DNA of 6,583 nucleotides from an uncultured Oscillospiraceae bacterium (GCA_900549675.1 URPG01000120.1:1-6583); one strand, 5' to 3'. Shown: positions 1 through 6,475, counted from the stretch's first letter. The notes: generated by a model not told the origin, from the sequence alone. A program made the numbers and translations.

Positions 1-2
1 AA

Positions 3-401
3 ATCCATCTCTCAGTAAATGAAGCCTATGCAAGAGCGGCGGTATCTTCTTTTTTGGCCCAGCTTGACCCAACAGTAGCCGATTTAACAGATATTAAAAC
101 AGCAGTATCTGAAGCAGTAACCAATGCGATTGTACATGGCTATCGTGACGAAATCGGAACAGTTTACATAACGGTAAAAATTTTTGCAGACGGAAAAGCC
201 GTGGTTCGTGTACGGGATAAAGGCTGTGGAATTCCCGATATCAAAAAAGCGATGGAACCCTTGTTTACAACAGGGGGAGAAGAGCGTGCCGGTCTTGGCT
301 TTGCTGTTATGGAAAGTTTTTGTGATTCGGTTCGAGTCAGTTCAAAAGAAGGACGAGGGACAAGCGTTACACTGACAAAATTCTTTGAAAAGAAAGAATG
401 A
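3..401 (+). CDS. spoIIAB: Anti-sigma F factor SpoIIAB (5'-partial)
   Basis: SpoIIAB is a GHKL-family serine kinase and anti-sigma factor. It binds sigma-F and holds it inactive, and it phosphorylates the anti-anti-sigma factor SpoIIAA. The open frame runs from the window edge (codon phase starting at base 3) to TGA at 399-401, giving 132 visible residues. By comparison with Bacillus subtilis SpoIIAB, recalled from memory, about 10 N-terminal residues lie outside the window. A TTG at 54-56 is internal and not the start, because family-like sequence (SVNEAYAR, SSFLAQLDP) continues upstream of it. Visible motifs, numbered from the window edge, are the N-box EAVTNAIVHG (37-46), the G1 ATP-binding motif DKGCGIPD (72-79) and the G2 motif with ATP lid around GLGFAVME (97-104). 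The stop overlaps the first possible sigF ATG by 4 bp, the usual spoIIA arrangement. spoIIAA is expected just upstream, outside the window. Confidence 0.95.
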   Translation: MHLSVNEAYARAAVSSFLAQLDPTVADLTDIKTAVSEAVTNAIVHGYRDEIGTVYITVKIFADGKAVVRVRDKGCGIPDIKKAMEPLFTTGGEERAGLGFAVMESFCDSVRVSSKEGRGTSVTLTKFFEKKE

Positions 402-1063
402 TGCAGGATAATACAATGAAAACAAATTCTGAGAGCCAAGTGGAAGAAAATATTGGTTTAGTTCATTTGTGTGCCAAACGTTTTGTGGGGCGCGGCATGG
501 AATATGATGATATTTTTCAAGCAGGCTGTGTCGGTTTGATTAAAGCAGTAGAAAATTTTGACCCAGAAAAAGGTTTTAAATTTTCTACCTATGCTGTTCC
601 GGTTATTTTAGGAGAGATGAAAGGTCTTTTTCGAGAGGGGGGAGCGGTCAAGGTTTCCCGCGGTGTTCGAGAACTTTCACGTAAAGTGCAGGAACAGGCA
701 GATTTAATGCGGGAAGAAACAGGTGTTATGCCGAACATTTCAGAAATTGCAGAAAAATTGGGAATTACAACAGAAAAAACGGCTATGGCCTTGGGTGCTT
801 CTGTGACACCGCTTTCTTTAACAGGGGGAGAAGAGAACACAGAAATACAAATTCCTGTTGATGCTCCTGAAGAACAACTGACAGAGCGTATGACCTTATA
901 TCAAATTATGGAAACCATGGAAGAAAAAGATAGAAAACTCCTCATGTATCGTTATTTTAAGAATAAGACACAACAGGAAACAGCAGATTTATTAGGTATG
1001 ACGCAGGTACAAGTCAGCAGAAGAGAGAAGAAGTTATTGGCCTATATGCGTAGTTTATTGTAG
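398..1063 (+). CDS. sigF: Forespore RNA polymerase sigma-F factor (SpoIIAC), short form
   Basis: This is a sigma-70 family sigma factor, called sigma-F because it directly follows spoIIAB. In this family it is the first forespore-specific sigma factor. Region 2 spans about residues 14-84, with the DDIFQAGCVGLIKAV core helix (37-51) and the DNA-melting segment FKFSTYAVPVILGEM (60-74). Region 3 spans about 88-150. Region 4 ends in a helix-turn-helix, TQQETADLLGMTQVQVSRRE (191-210). The protein is 221 aa against about 255 aa in B. subtilis. Nearly all of the shortening is N-terminal (region 1.2 is largely absent), and the region 3.2 linker also looks a few residues short. The start is ambiguous. 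ATG 398 and ATG 401 overlap spoIIAB and have only a weak purine run ahead of them, so they would rely on translational coupling. ATG 416 has AGGA at 405-408 with 7-nt spacing and would give 215 aa. A perfect hairpin follows the stop by about 25 bases. Confidence 0.93.
   Translation: MMQDNTMKTNSESQVEENIGLVHLCAKRFVGRGMEYDDIFQAGCVGLIKAVENFDPEKGFKFSTYAVPVILGEMKGLFREGGAVKVSRGVRELSRKVQEQADLMREETGVMPNISEIAEKLGITTEKTAMALGASVTPLSLTGGEENTEIQIPVDAPEEQLTERMTLYQIMETMEEKDRKLLMYRYFKNKTQQETADLLGMTQVQVSRREKKLLAYMRSLL
405..408 (+). promoter_or_regulatory. Possible ribosome binding site favouring the ATG 416 start of sigF
   Basis: AGGA lies 7 nt before the in-frame ATG at 416-418. The upstream candidates at 398 and 401 have no GGAG-like element. 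The site is short and falls inside the annotated reading frame, so it supports the shorter start without proving it. Confidence 0.4.
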
Positions 1064-1088
1064 ATTATGAATAAATTTGACGAACCGT

Positions 1089-1134
1089 TAAAAAGAGAAA
1101 CAGCAGAGTTTATTGTCTGCTGTTTCTCTTTTTA
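1089..1134. terminator. Bidirectional intrinsic terminator between sigF and the MBL-fold gene
   Basis: An 18-bp perfect inverted repeat has arms 1090-1107 and 1116-1133, with one more T-A pair at 1089/1134 and an 8-nt loop at 1108-1115. The GAGAAACAGCAGA core is flanked by an A-run on one side and a T-run on the other, so the transcript ends in a U-tract in either direction. It lies after sigF on the plus strand. On the minus strand its right arm overlaps the stop codon (1132-1134) of the convergent hydrolase gene. It therefore most likely ends both transcripts. Confidence 0.88.
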
Positions 1135-1965
1135 GAATATGAATTCAAATCCATCATAGCTGACAAGGAAACCGTCTTCTTTGGTGGCTTCGACAATTTC
1201 ATCGTACATTAAAATACCGTTATGAGAAAAATGATTGACGATAAATTGCGTTGAAGAATCCACACAGCCAATGTCAAGAAGTCTTTGTTTTACAAGGCGG
1301 TTGTCAGCAATCGTCATATGACCACTGCCTGCTGAATAAATCACTCCGGTGCAGTCAAAGCTGACTAAATCAATATGATGTCCTTCTAGGTAATGCCATG
1401 TTTCTTCGGGATAAATACCGGAATCGTTGGCATAAAACAATGTCTGACCTTCTTTTTCGATTAAGTACAAAAGGCAATCTTCCTCTTTACTTCCGTGATT
1501 GGCCAGAAGAGGAGTGACTTTATATCCCTCCGCAGTTTCAAAGCGCTGAAACGGTTCAATCACTTGGAAATGAACGTATTTGGCAAGCTCTACAGGGTCT
1601 TCTTGTCTTTGTGCATATTGGTATTCTTCGGCAACCGTTTTATTGCCATAAATGGTTAATAGCGGTGTTTGTAAACGATAGCAGTAAGGTTTTGTGCGCA
1701 GGATTAAGTCCAACGGATAAAAATGGTCTTGATGGGAATGCGTCACCAATAAAGTAGCAATTTTGCCAAAAGAGAGGTTTTCTTTCAGCATATGAGCATA
1801 AGCGTCGGGAGGATAGTCTATCAAAAGACAATCATCGATAAGCGCTTGTGAACGGGTGCGAATGTTTTTTCCACCCAATTTTCTGGCTTTGCGGCAGGCG
1901 TCACAATCGCAAAAAAGAGCGGGCCAGCCTTCTGCGGCCGCCGTGCCTAAGTATTTGATTTTCAT
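1132..1965 (-). CDS. PhnP-like metallo-beta-lactamase-fold hydrolase
   Basis: This 277-aa metallo-beta-lactamase-fold protein probably hydrolyses a phosphodiester or a related substrate. The signature metal site is HSHQDH (76-81). Further likely metal ligands are H157 (ANHG), D181 (NDSG) and H245 or H248 (NHFSHNG). The N-terminus, GTAAAEGWPALFCDCDAC (7-24), resembles the PhnP/MBL subfamily, in which three cysteines (here C19, C21, C24) help hold a structural zinc; H216 (GHMT) may be the fourth ligand. PhnP itself is a cyclic phosphodiesterase of phosphonate breakdown, but no phn genes are visible here, so the substrate is unknown. No signal peptide or membrane segment is seen, which suggests a cytoplasmic protein. 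ATG 1965-1963 is preceded by AAGGGGGAG (1972-1980) with 6-nt spacing, a strong site. The gene has its own sigma-A promoter (1993-2021) and appears monocistronic. Its stop lies within the shared terminator. Confidence 0.87.
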   Translation of the reverse strand: MKIKYLGTAAAEGWPALFCDCDACRKARKLGGKNIRTRSQALIDDCLLIDYPPDAYAHMLKENLSFGKIATLLVTHSHQDHFYPLDLILRTKPYCYRLQTPLLTIYGNKTVAEEYQYAQRQEDPVELAKYVHFQVIEPFQRFETAEGYKVTPLLANHGSKEEDCLLYLIEKEGQTLFYANDSGIYPEETWHYLEGHHIDLVSFDCTGVIYSAGSGHMTIADNRLVKQRLLDIGCVDSSTQFIVNHFSHNGILMYDEIVEATKEDGFLVSYDGFEFIF

Positions 1966-1992
1966 AAAGAACTCCCCCTTTAATGATTACTC

Positions 1993-2021
1993 ATTGTAAC
2001 GCTATATAATTAAAATGTCAA
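1993..2021 (-). promoter_or_regulatory. Sigma-A promoter of the MBL-fold hydrolase gene
   Basis: Read on the minus strand, the -35 box is TTGACA (2021-2016), an exact consensus match. The -10 box is TACAAT (1998-1993), one mismatch. The spacer is exactly 17 bp. Transcription should start near 1986, giving a leader of only about 20 nt that carries the ribosome binding site. The match is good enough to expect constitutive vegetative expression. Confidence 0.85.
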
Positions 2022-2040
2022 TTTAAACCAAGAAAAAATT

Positions 2041-2087
2041 AAATCAAGAAAAAACAGCTGGGCACGGCAGCTGTTTTTTCTTGATTT
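2041..2087 (-). terminator. Intrinsic terminator downstream of spoIIID
   Basis: A perfect 20-bp inverted repeat has arms 2041-2060 and 2068-2087 and a 7-nt loop at 2061-2067. On the minus strand the CAGCTG-closed hairpin is followed by a T-run, and it begins 9 bases after the spoIIID stop. It separates spoIIID from the promoter of the next gene, whose -35 box is only about 20 bases further on. The plus-strand reading would also form a hairpin, but no plus-strand gene is present here to use it. Confidence 0.87.
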
Positions 2088-2096
2088 ATGACAGAA

Positions 2097-2345
2097 TTAT
2101 TTCATAGCTTCATACTTCTTTTTTGTTGCCAGACCTCCTCGGATATGTCTTTGTGCCTTATTCAAATCCAGTATGTTTTTTACATCACGATAAAGACTGT
2201 TATTGATATTTTTCAGTCGTTGTGATACATCTTTGTGCACGGTACTTTTGCTCACGCCGAATTGCTTGGCAGCACGCCTGACAGTAGACTTATTTTCTAC
2301 TATGTATTCACCCAAGCGTGTTGCTCTGTCGTCGATAAGGTTCAC
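2097..2345 (-). CDS. spoIIID: Mother-cell sporulation transcription factor SpoIIID
   Basis: SpoIIID is a small sequence-specific DNA-binding protein that activates or represses many sigma-E-dependent (and some sigma-K-dependent) genes in the mother cell. The 82-aa product matches the family along its length: an N-terminal helix (ATRLGEYIVENKSTVRRA, 8-25), a helix-turn-helix ending in FGVSKSTVHKDVSQRL (29-44), and the basic C-terminal segment QRHIRGGLATKKKY (65-78), which contributes to DNA contact in this family. B. subtilis SpoIIID has about 93 aa; the shorter C-terminal tail here is not unusual. I chose GTG 2345-2343 because GAGGGAG (2354-2360) precedes it with 8-nt spacing and family homology starts there. 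The frame stays open upstream to an ATG at 2456, but that extension is not family-like. The gene sits alone between the rex terminator and its own terminator. Confidence 0.95.
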   Translation of the reverse strand: MNLIDDRATRLGEYIVENKSTVRRAAKQFGVSKSTVHKDVSQRLKNINNSLYRDVKNILDLNKAQRHIRGGLATKKKYEAMK

Positions 2346-2353
2346 GATTAACA

Positions 2354-2360
2354 CTCCCTC
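2354..2360 (-). promoter_or_regulatory. Ribosome binding site fixing the GTG start of spoIIID
   Basis: GAGGGAG on the minus strand lies 8 nt before GTG 2345-2343. A second in-frame GTG (2354-2352) overlaps this element and cannot use it. The site therefore decides the start and rules out the longer open frame. Confidence 0.85.
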
Positions 2361-2470
2361 AAAACACAAAAAATTCTGCTTTTCATGAGAACCGCAAATT
2401 AAATTTCTTATGTGTTTTCTTAAGTTATGTGTTAATACATATGTTAAAAAGAGCATTTTTAGTACAAGAT

Positions 2471-2511
2471 AAAAAAGTAAAGAAACGCAGTTTTTGCGCT
2501 TCTTTACTTTT
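2471..2511 (-). terminator. Intrinsic terminator of the acn-icd-rex unit
   Basis: The 16-bp arms are 2473-2488 and 2496-2511, with a 7-nt loop. The one imperfect position is an A-C mismatch if read on the plus strand but a G-U wobble pair in minus-strand RNA, so the hairpin favours minus-strand transcription. A run of six T follows on that strand (2476-2471). It starts about 13 bases after the rex stop. Confidence 0.87.
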
Positions 2512-2524
2512 CATAGATGAAACA

Positions 2525-3166
2525 TTAAGTGGAAGAAAGGTCTGCAAGCTTATAACAAAGAGTCATCATGCTGTCATTTAAATGAACATTTTCTACGATG
2601 GTGTCCGGATAATTAATGGCAATATCATAATGGCTGAAATTCCAAAAAGCTTTTACACCATGAGAATGGAGCGATTCAACCAATTTTTCGGCAGGTTCTC
2701 TGGGAACACACAGAATGGCCATAATTGGTTTTTCTGACCGTATAAAATCCAACATTTTTTCTTCCGGCATAATGGTATATTCATGAATTTTTTCGCCAAA
2801 AAGCTTTTCTTTGCTGTCAAAAATACCGATAAGCTTAAATCCCAATGATTCAAAGGGAACATGAGCGGCAACGGAACGGCCAAGATTACCGGCACCGATT
2901 AAAATACATTTGTGCAGCTTATCAATTCCAAGAATAGCAGCGATTTCATCACAAAGATGAGGAATATTATAGCCATAGCCTTGCTGACCAAAACCACCAA
3001 AGCAGTTAAAATCCTGTCGGATTTGTGAGGCTGTCAGTCCCATTTTTTCTGATAAATCTTTGGAAGAGATTTTTGCAACGCCTGCTTTTCTTAGCTCTGT
3101 TAAAAAACGATGATAACGTGGCAGTCGTCGAATGACAGACATTGAAATATTTTCTCTCTTTTGCAT
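2525..3166 (-). CDS. rex: Redox-sensing transcriptional repressor Rex
   Basis: Rex is a homodimeric repressor that senses the NADH/NAD+ ratio and leaves its operators when NADH rises. In clostridia and other Firmicutes it controls fermentation and other redox genes. The product is 213 aa, a normal length. A winged-helix DNA-binding domain covers about residues 10-80, with the recognition-helix region TASQIRQDFNCFGGFG (45-60) followed by GYGY (63-66). The Rossmann domain begins at about residue 85 with the NAD(H)-binding motif GAGNLG (91-96) and the acidic residue D117 after the second strand. The C-terminal helix (VHLNDSMMTLCYKL, 194-207) is the type that swaps between subunits. ATG 3166-3164 is preceded by AGGAAGGG (3174-3181) with 7-nt spacing; the internal ATG at residue 9 has a poorer site. 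The gene lies 39 bp after icd with no terminator between them, so it is probably the last gene of the acn-icd-rex transcript. No clear Rex operator lies directly upstream. Confidence 0.95.
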   Translation of the reverse strand: MQKRENISMSVIRRLPRYHRFLTELRKAGVAKISSKDLSEKMGLTASQIRQDFNCFGGFGQQGYGYNIPHLCDEIAAILGIDKLHKCILIGAGNLGRSVAAHVPFESLGFKLIGIFDSKEKLFGEKIHEYTIMPEEKMLDFIRSEKPIMAILCVPREPAEKLVESLHSHGVKAFWNFSHYDIAINYPDTIVENVHLNDSMMTLCYKLADLSST

Positions 3167-3205
3167 ATTGTAGCCCTTCCTAGTTTTTCCTTTTATAAAA
3201 TTTAC

Positions 3206-4423
3206 TTATAGCAGGCTTTCTAATTGGTCACGAACAGCCAGTAAAAATTCTTCTGTATTTACCTTTTGAACATTTGGCAGTGTAGACATAGAGGCTAAAT
3301 CTCCGGTCATAACGCCTTTTTCAATGGTATCAATAGCAGCCTGTTCTAATTTATTGCTGAAGTTTACCAAAGCTTCATTTTTATCTAACTCACCGCGTTT
3401 ACGCAGAGCGCCCGACCAAGCGAACAAGGTTGCCATGGAGTTTGTAGAGGTAGGTTCCCCTTTTAAGTGTTTATAGTAGTGACGCTGTACAGTGCCATGT
3501 GCAGCCTCATATTCATAAATGCCCTCAGGAGAAACCAGTACAGAGGTCATCATAGCCAAACTGCCGAAAGCAGTGGCAACCATATCACTCATAACGTCAC
3601 CGTCGTAGTTTTTACAGGCCCAGATATAGCCGCCTTCACTGCGGATGACTCTGGCAACCGCATCGTCAATCAAGGTGTAGAAGTATTCAATGCCGACTTC
3701 TTCGAACTTAGTCTTATAATCTTTCTCGTAAATTTCTTGAAAGATATCTTTGAAACGATGATCATATTTTTTGGAAATCGTGTCCTTGGTAGAAAACCAT
3801 ACATCTTGTTTGGTGTCCAACGCAAACTGGAAACAAGCATGAGCAAAGCTGATAATGCTTTCATCTAAATTGTGCAAACCTTGCAGAACGCCTGCACCCT
3901 TATAATCGTGAACTAAGACTTTTTCTTCACTGCCGTCTGCTTTTGTAATCAAAAGCTCTGCCTTAGCGCCGGCAGGCACGATGGCCTCAGCATTTTTGTA
4001 TACGTCACCATAAGCATGTCTGGCAATTGTAATTGGCTTTTTCCAACTGGGGATAAAAGGGGTAATACCTTTTACTAAGATAGGTGTACGGAAAACCGTT
4101 CCGTCCAAAATGGCACGAATGGTGGCATTGGGGGATTTCCACATCTCTTTTAGATTATATTCTTTTACTCGTTCAGCATTGGCAGTGATGGTAGCGCATT
4201 TTACCGCTACACCATATTTTTTGGTGGCGTTGGCAGAATCAATGGTGACTTGGTCGTTGGTAGCGTCACGATGTTCAAGACCTAAATCATAATATTCCGT
4301 ATTTAACTCAAGGTAAGGCGTGAGGAGAATATCTTTAATCATTTTCCAAATGATACGGGTCATCTCATCTCCGTCCATTTCGACAAGCGGGGTCTTCATG
4401 GGGATTTTTTTCCAGTTCTGCAT
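3206..4423 (-). CDS. icd: Isocitrate dehydrogenase, NADP-dependent (eukaryotic-type, subfamily II)
   Basis: This enzyme catalyses oxidative decarboxylation of isocitrate to 2-oxoglutarate with reduction of NADP+. The 405-aa protein resembles the dimeric eukaryotic-type enzymes (such as human IDH1) along its whole length and not the E. coli/Bacillus Icd type. Numbered from the chosen start, motifs are VEMDGDEMTRIIW (14-26), KCATIT (75-80), KSPNATIR (96-103) for isocitrate, ARHAYGD (134-140) with the substrate arginine R135, and the metal-binding aspartates in LIDD (251-254) and YDGDVMSD (273-280). AAHGTVQRHY (307-316) carries H309, R314 and H315, the residues that read the NADP 2'-phosphate. 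The start is ATG 4423-4421: GAAAGGA (4441-4435) stands 11 nt before it. An ATG four codons upstream (4435-4433) falls inside that element and would have no binding site. The gene lies 55 bp after acn, with no terminator between them, and 39 bp before rex. Confidence 0.96.
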   Translation of the reverse strand: MQNWKKIPMKTPLVEMDGDEMTRIIWKMIKDILLTPYLELNTEYYDLGLEHRDATNDQVTIDSANATKKYGVAVKCATITANAERVKEYNLKEMWKSPNATIRAILDGTVFRTPILVKGITPFIPSWKKPITIARHAYGDVYKNAEAIVPAGAKAELLITKADGSEEKVLVHDYKGAGVLQGLHNLDESIISFAHACFQFALDTKQDVWFSTKDTISKKYDHRFKDIFQEIYEKDYKTKFEEVGIEYFYTLIDDAVARVIRSEGGYIWACKNYDGDVMSDMVATAFGSLAMMTSVLVSPEGIYEYEAAHGTVQRHYYKHLKGEPTSTNSMATLFAWSGALRKRGELDKNEALVNFSNKLEQAAIDTIEKGVMTGDLASMSTLPNVQKVNTEEFLLAVRDQLESLL

Positions 4424-4434
4424 GCTTATAATCA

Positions 4435-4441
4435 TCCTTTC
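4435..4441 (-). promoter_or_regulatory. Ribosome binding site deciding the icd start
   Basis: GAAAGGA on the minus strand matches the 5' part of the anti-Shine-Dalgarno complement (AGAAAGGAGG), so a longer gap is acceptable. It is 11 nt from ATG 4423-4421. Its last A is the first base of the alternative ATG 4435-4433, which argues against that upstream start. Confidence 0.65.
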
Positions 4442-4478
4442 ATTTTGTGGGTCTTATTAAGATTGACAGAAACAAAGG

Positions 4479-6416
4479 TTAAATATTGCCTTGATTTTTG
4501 GTATAGTTAAGCAGACCGCCGGCAATTACCATTTCACGTTCTCTGTCAGTAAGAAGCGCCGTCAGTTTGATTTCTGTATTTTTTGTCAGGTTTTTCATGG
4601 TTACGGCTGTTCCCGCTGTGAGTTCAGCTTTGATATTAGGCAAAACCAATTCATCCATTTGGTCAATTGTATCGTAATCGTTTTCATCATCAAACTGCAA
4701 GGGAATAATACCTGCATTGGCAAGGTTGGCACAGTGGATTCTGGCATATGACTTTGCCACAATAGCCTTAATCCCCAGATACATCGGCACAAGAGCGGCA
4801 TGTTCTCTGGAAGAACCCTGTCCATAGTTAGCACCGCCGATAATAATGCCGCCGTTTTCTGCTTTGCAGCGCTCAGGGAAAGTTTCATCGCAAACAGCAA
4901 AACAGAATTGTGAAAGATGAGGAATATTTGAGCGGTAGGGGAGAATTTTAGCACCGGCCGGCATAATGTGGTCTGTGGTAATATTGTCGCCGACTTTGAG
5001 AACTGCCTTTTTCTCAATTGAATCTGTCAAAGGTTCAGAAGTGGGGAATGGTTTAATGTTGGGTCCGCGAAGAATCTCAATCGAATCCATTTCTTCTTCC
5101 GAAGCGGGGGGATCAATTAAGTTATCATTGATTAAATATTTGTCCGGGAGCTTAATTTCAATAGGTTCTCCCAATGTTCTCGGGTCAGTTAAATGACCGG
5201 CAATCGCACTGACGGCGGCAACTTCAGGGCTGACAAGATAAACTTGAGCATCTTTTGTGCCGCTGCGCCCTTCAAAGTTACGGTTAAAGGTACGCAGAGA
5301 GATACCGCCGGATTTTGGAGCTTGCCCCATGCCGATACAAGGTCCGCAGGCACATTCCAAAATTCTGGCACCGGCATCCACAATGTCAGCAAGAGCGCCG
5401 TTATGAGCCAATGTATTGTAAACCTGTTTGGAACCGCAGGAAATAGTCAAGTCAACATGAGAGGCAACGGTCTTGCCTTTTAAGATAGCGGCAACACGCA
5501 TCATATCAAGTAAAGAGGAGTTTGTGCAGGAGCCGATACAGCACTGGTCAATTCTCATTTTTCCAATTTCAGAAAGTGATTTTACTTTATCGGGACTGTG
5601 GGGGCAGGCTGCCATAGGCTCCAATTCGGATAGATTGATTTCAATGATTTCGTCATACTCAGCATCGGGGTCGGCTTCCAAAGGCACCCAAACATCACCG
5701 CGGTCTTGTGCTTCTAAAAACTGCTTGGTAATTTCATCGGAAGGGAAGATAGAGGTAGTAGCACCCAATTCAGCACCCATGTTTGTAATCGTTGCTCTTT
5801 CGGGCACCGTCAGTGTTTTAACACCCTCGCCGCCGTATTCCATGATTTTACCTACGCCGCCTTTAACTGTCAGTATTTGCAGAATGCGCAAAATGACATC
5901 CTTGGCAGATACCCAAGGAGAGAGCTTGCCGGTCAAATTAATCTTTGTAATTTTGGGCATGGGAATATGATATTCACCGCCACCCATGGCAACAGCTACG
6001 TCAAGTCCGCCGGCGCCCATTGCCAGCATCCCCAGACCGCCGCCGGTGGGTGTGTGACTGTCTGAGCCGATTAAAGTCTTACCGGGAACGCCGAATCTTT
6101 CCAGATGCACTTGGTGGCAGATTCCATTGCCGGGACGAGAATAATAAATACCGTGTTTTTTAGCGATAGAACGAATGAAAGCATGGTCATCAGCATTTTC
6201 AAAGCCAGATTGTAATGTATTGTGATCGATGTAAGCAACACTGCGCTCCGTTTTTACTCTTGGAACCCCCATTGCTTCAAACTCGAGATAAGCCATTGTT
6301 CCTGTTGCGTCTTGTGTGAGAGTTTGGTCTATGCGCAGACCGATGTCTTGGCCCGCTTTCATCTCACCGCTCAGTAAATGAGCCTTTATGATTTTTTGAG
6401 CAATTGTCATTCCCAT
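4479..6416 (-). CDS. acn: Aconitate hydratase, short single-chain (Aquifex-type) form
   Basis: Aconitase isomerises citrate to isocitrate through cis-aconitate with a [4Fe-4S] cluster. The 645-aa protein is much shorter than AcnA/CitB (about 900 aa) or AcnB and belongs with the compact, LeuC-like, mitochondrial-related forms. The catalytic core covers about residues 1-430: AYIDHNTLQ (61-69), GSDSHTPTGGGLG (117-129), then the cluster ligands C297 (in CIGSCTNSS) and C357 and C360 (in ACGPCIG). A linker leads to the C-terminal swivel domain, with DNITTDHIMPAG (477-488), GGANYGQGSSREHAAL (527-542, including the substrate-binding SSRE) and YARIHCANLANAGIIPL (557-573). ATG 6416-6414 has AAGGAG (6424-6429) with 7-nt spacing; the next ATG, two codons in, would be 13 nt away. 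It is the first gene of the unit with icd, so the two enzymes make consecutive steps from citrate to 2-oxoglutarate. Citrate synthase is not in the window. Confidence 0.95.
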   Translation of the reverse strand: MGMTIAQKIIKAHLLSGEMKAGQDIGLRIDQTLTQDATGTMAYLEFEAMGVPRVKTERSVAYIDHNTLQSGFENADDHAFIRSIAKKHGIYYSRPGNGICHQVHLERFGVPGKTLIGSDSHTPTGGGLGMLAMGAGGLDVAVAMGGGEYHIPMPKITKINLTGKLSPWVSAKDVILRILQILTVKGGVGKIMEYGGEGVKTLTVPERATITNMGAELGATTSIFPSDEITKQFLEAQDRGDVWVPLEADPDAEYDEIIEINLSELEPMAACPHSPDKVKSLSEIGKMRIDQCCIGSCTNSSLLDMMRVAAILKGKTVASHVDLTISCGSKQVYNTLAHNGALADIVDAGARILECACGPCIGMGQAPKSGGISLRTFNRNFEGRSGTKDAQVYLVSPEVAAVSAIAGHLTDPRTLGEPIEIKLPDKYLINDNLIDPPASEEEMDSIEILRGPNIKPFPTSEPLTDSIEKKAVLKVGDNITTDHIMPAGAKILPYRSNIPHLSQFCFAVCDETFPERCKAENGGIIIGGANYGQGSSREHAALVPMYLGIKAIVAKSYARIHCANLANAGIIPLQFDDENDYDTIDQMDELVLPNIKAELTAGTAVTMKNLTKNTEIKLTALLTDREREMVIAGGLLNYTKNQGNI

Positions 6417-6451
6417 AAAATCTCTCCTTCTCTTTCGGATTTATAAACATA

Positions 6452-6475
6452 TTATCATCTTATCATCTTATTATC
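6452..6475. repeat. Three 8-bp tandem units across the acn -10 box and start region
   Basis: On the plus strand, TTATCATC occurs at 6452-6459 and 6460-6467, followed by a one-base variant TTATTATC at 6468-6475. The third copy contains the -10 hexamer of the acn promoter (minus strand GATAAT). The first two copies cover the expected transcription start and the beginning of the leader. The position suggests a control site or a length-variable tract, but no regulator family can be assigned. Confidence 0.8.

Noticed and set aside
54..401. A TTG-started 115-aa frame as the full spoIIAB gene
   Set aside because: Family-like sequence continues in frame upstream to the window edge, so TTG 54 is internal and the gene is cut by the edge.
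2097..2345. The classical spoIIID-mbl (MreB-like) gene pair of Bacillus
   Set aside because: The gene after spoIIID is a metallo-beta-lactamase-fold hydrolase, not the cell-shape protein Mbl. The shared abbreviation is coincidental.
2346..2456. N-terminal extension of spoIIID to an ATG at 2456
   Set aside because: The extension is not family-like, and a strong ribosome binding site with correct spacing precedes the GTG at 2345.
2400..2456. Sigma-E or sigma-K promoter upstream of spoIIID
   Set aside because: Several CATA-like elements (for example CATAACTT, CATAAGAA) are present, but none has a convincing -35 partner at the right distance, so no promoter was assigned.
5473..5970. A 165-aa plus-strand open frame inside acn
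   Set aside because: It is antisense to well-conserved aconitase sequence, shows no recognisable motif and is explained as a shadow frame. The same holds for the other antisense frames inside icd and acn.
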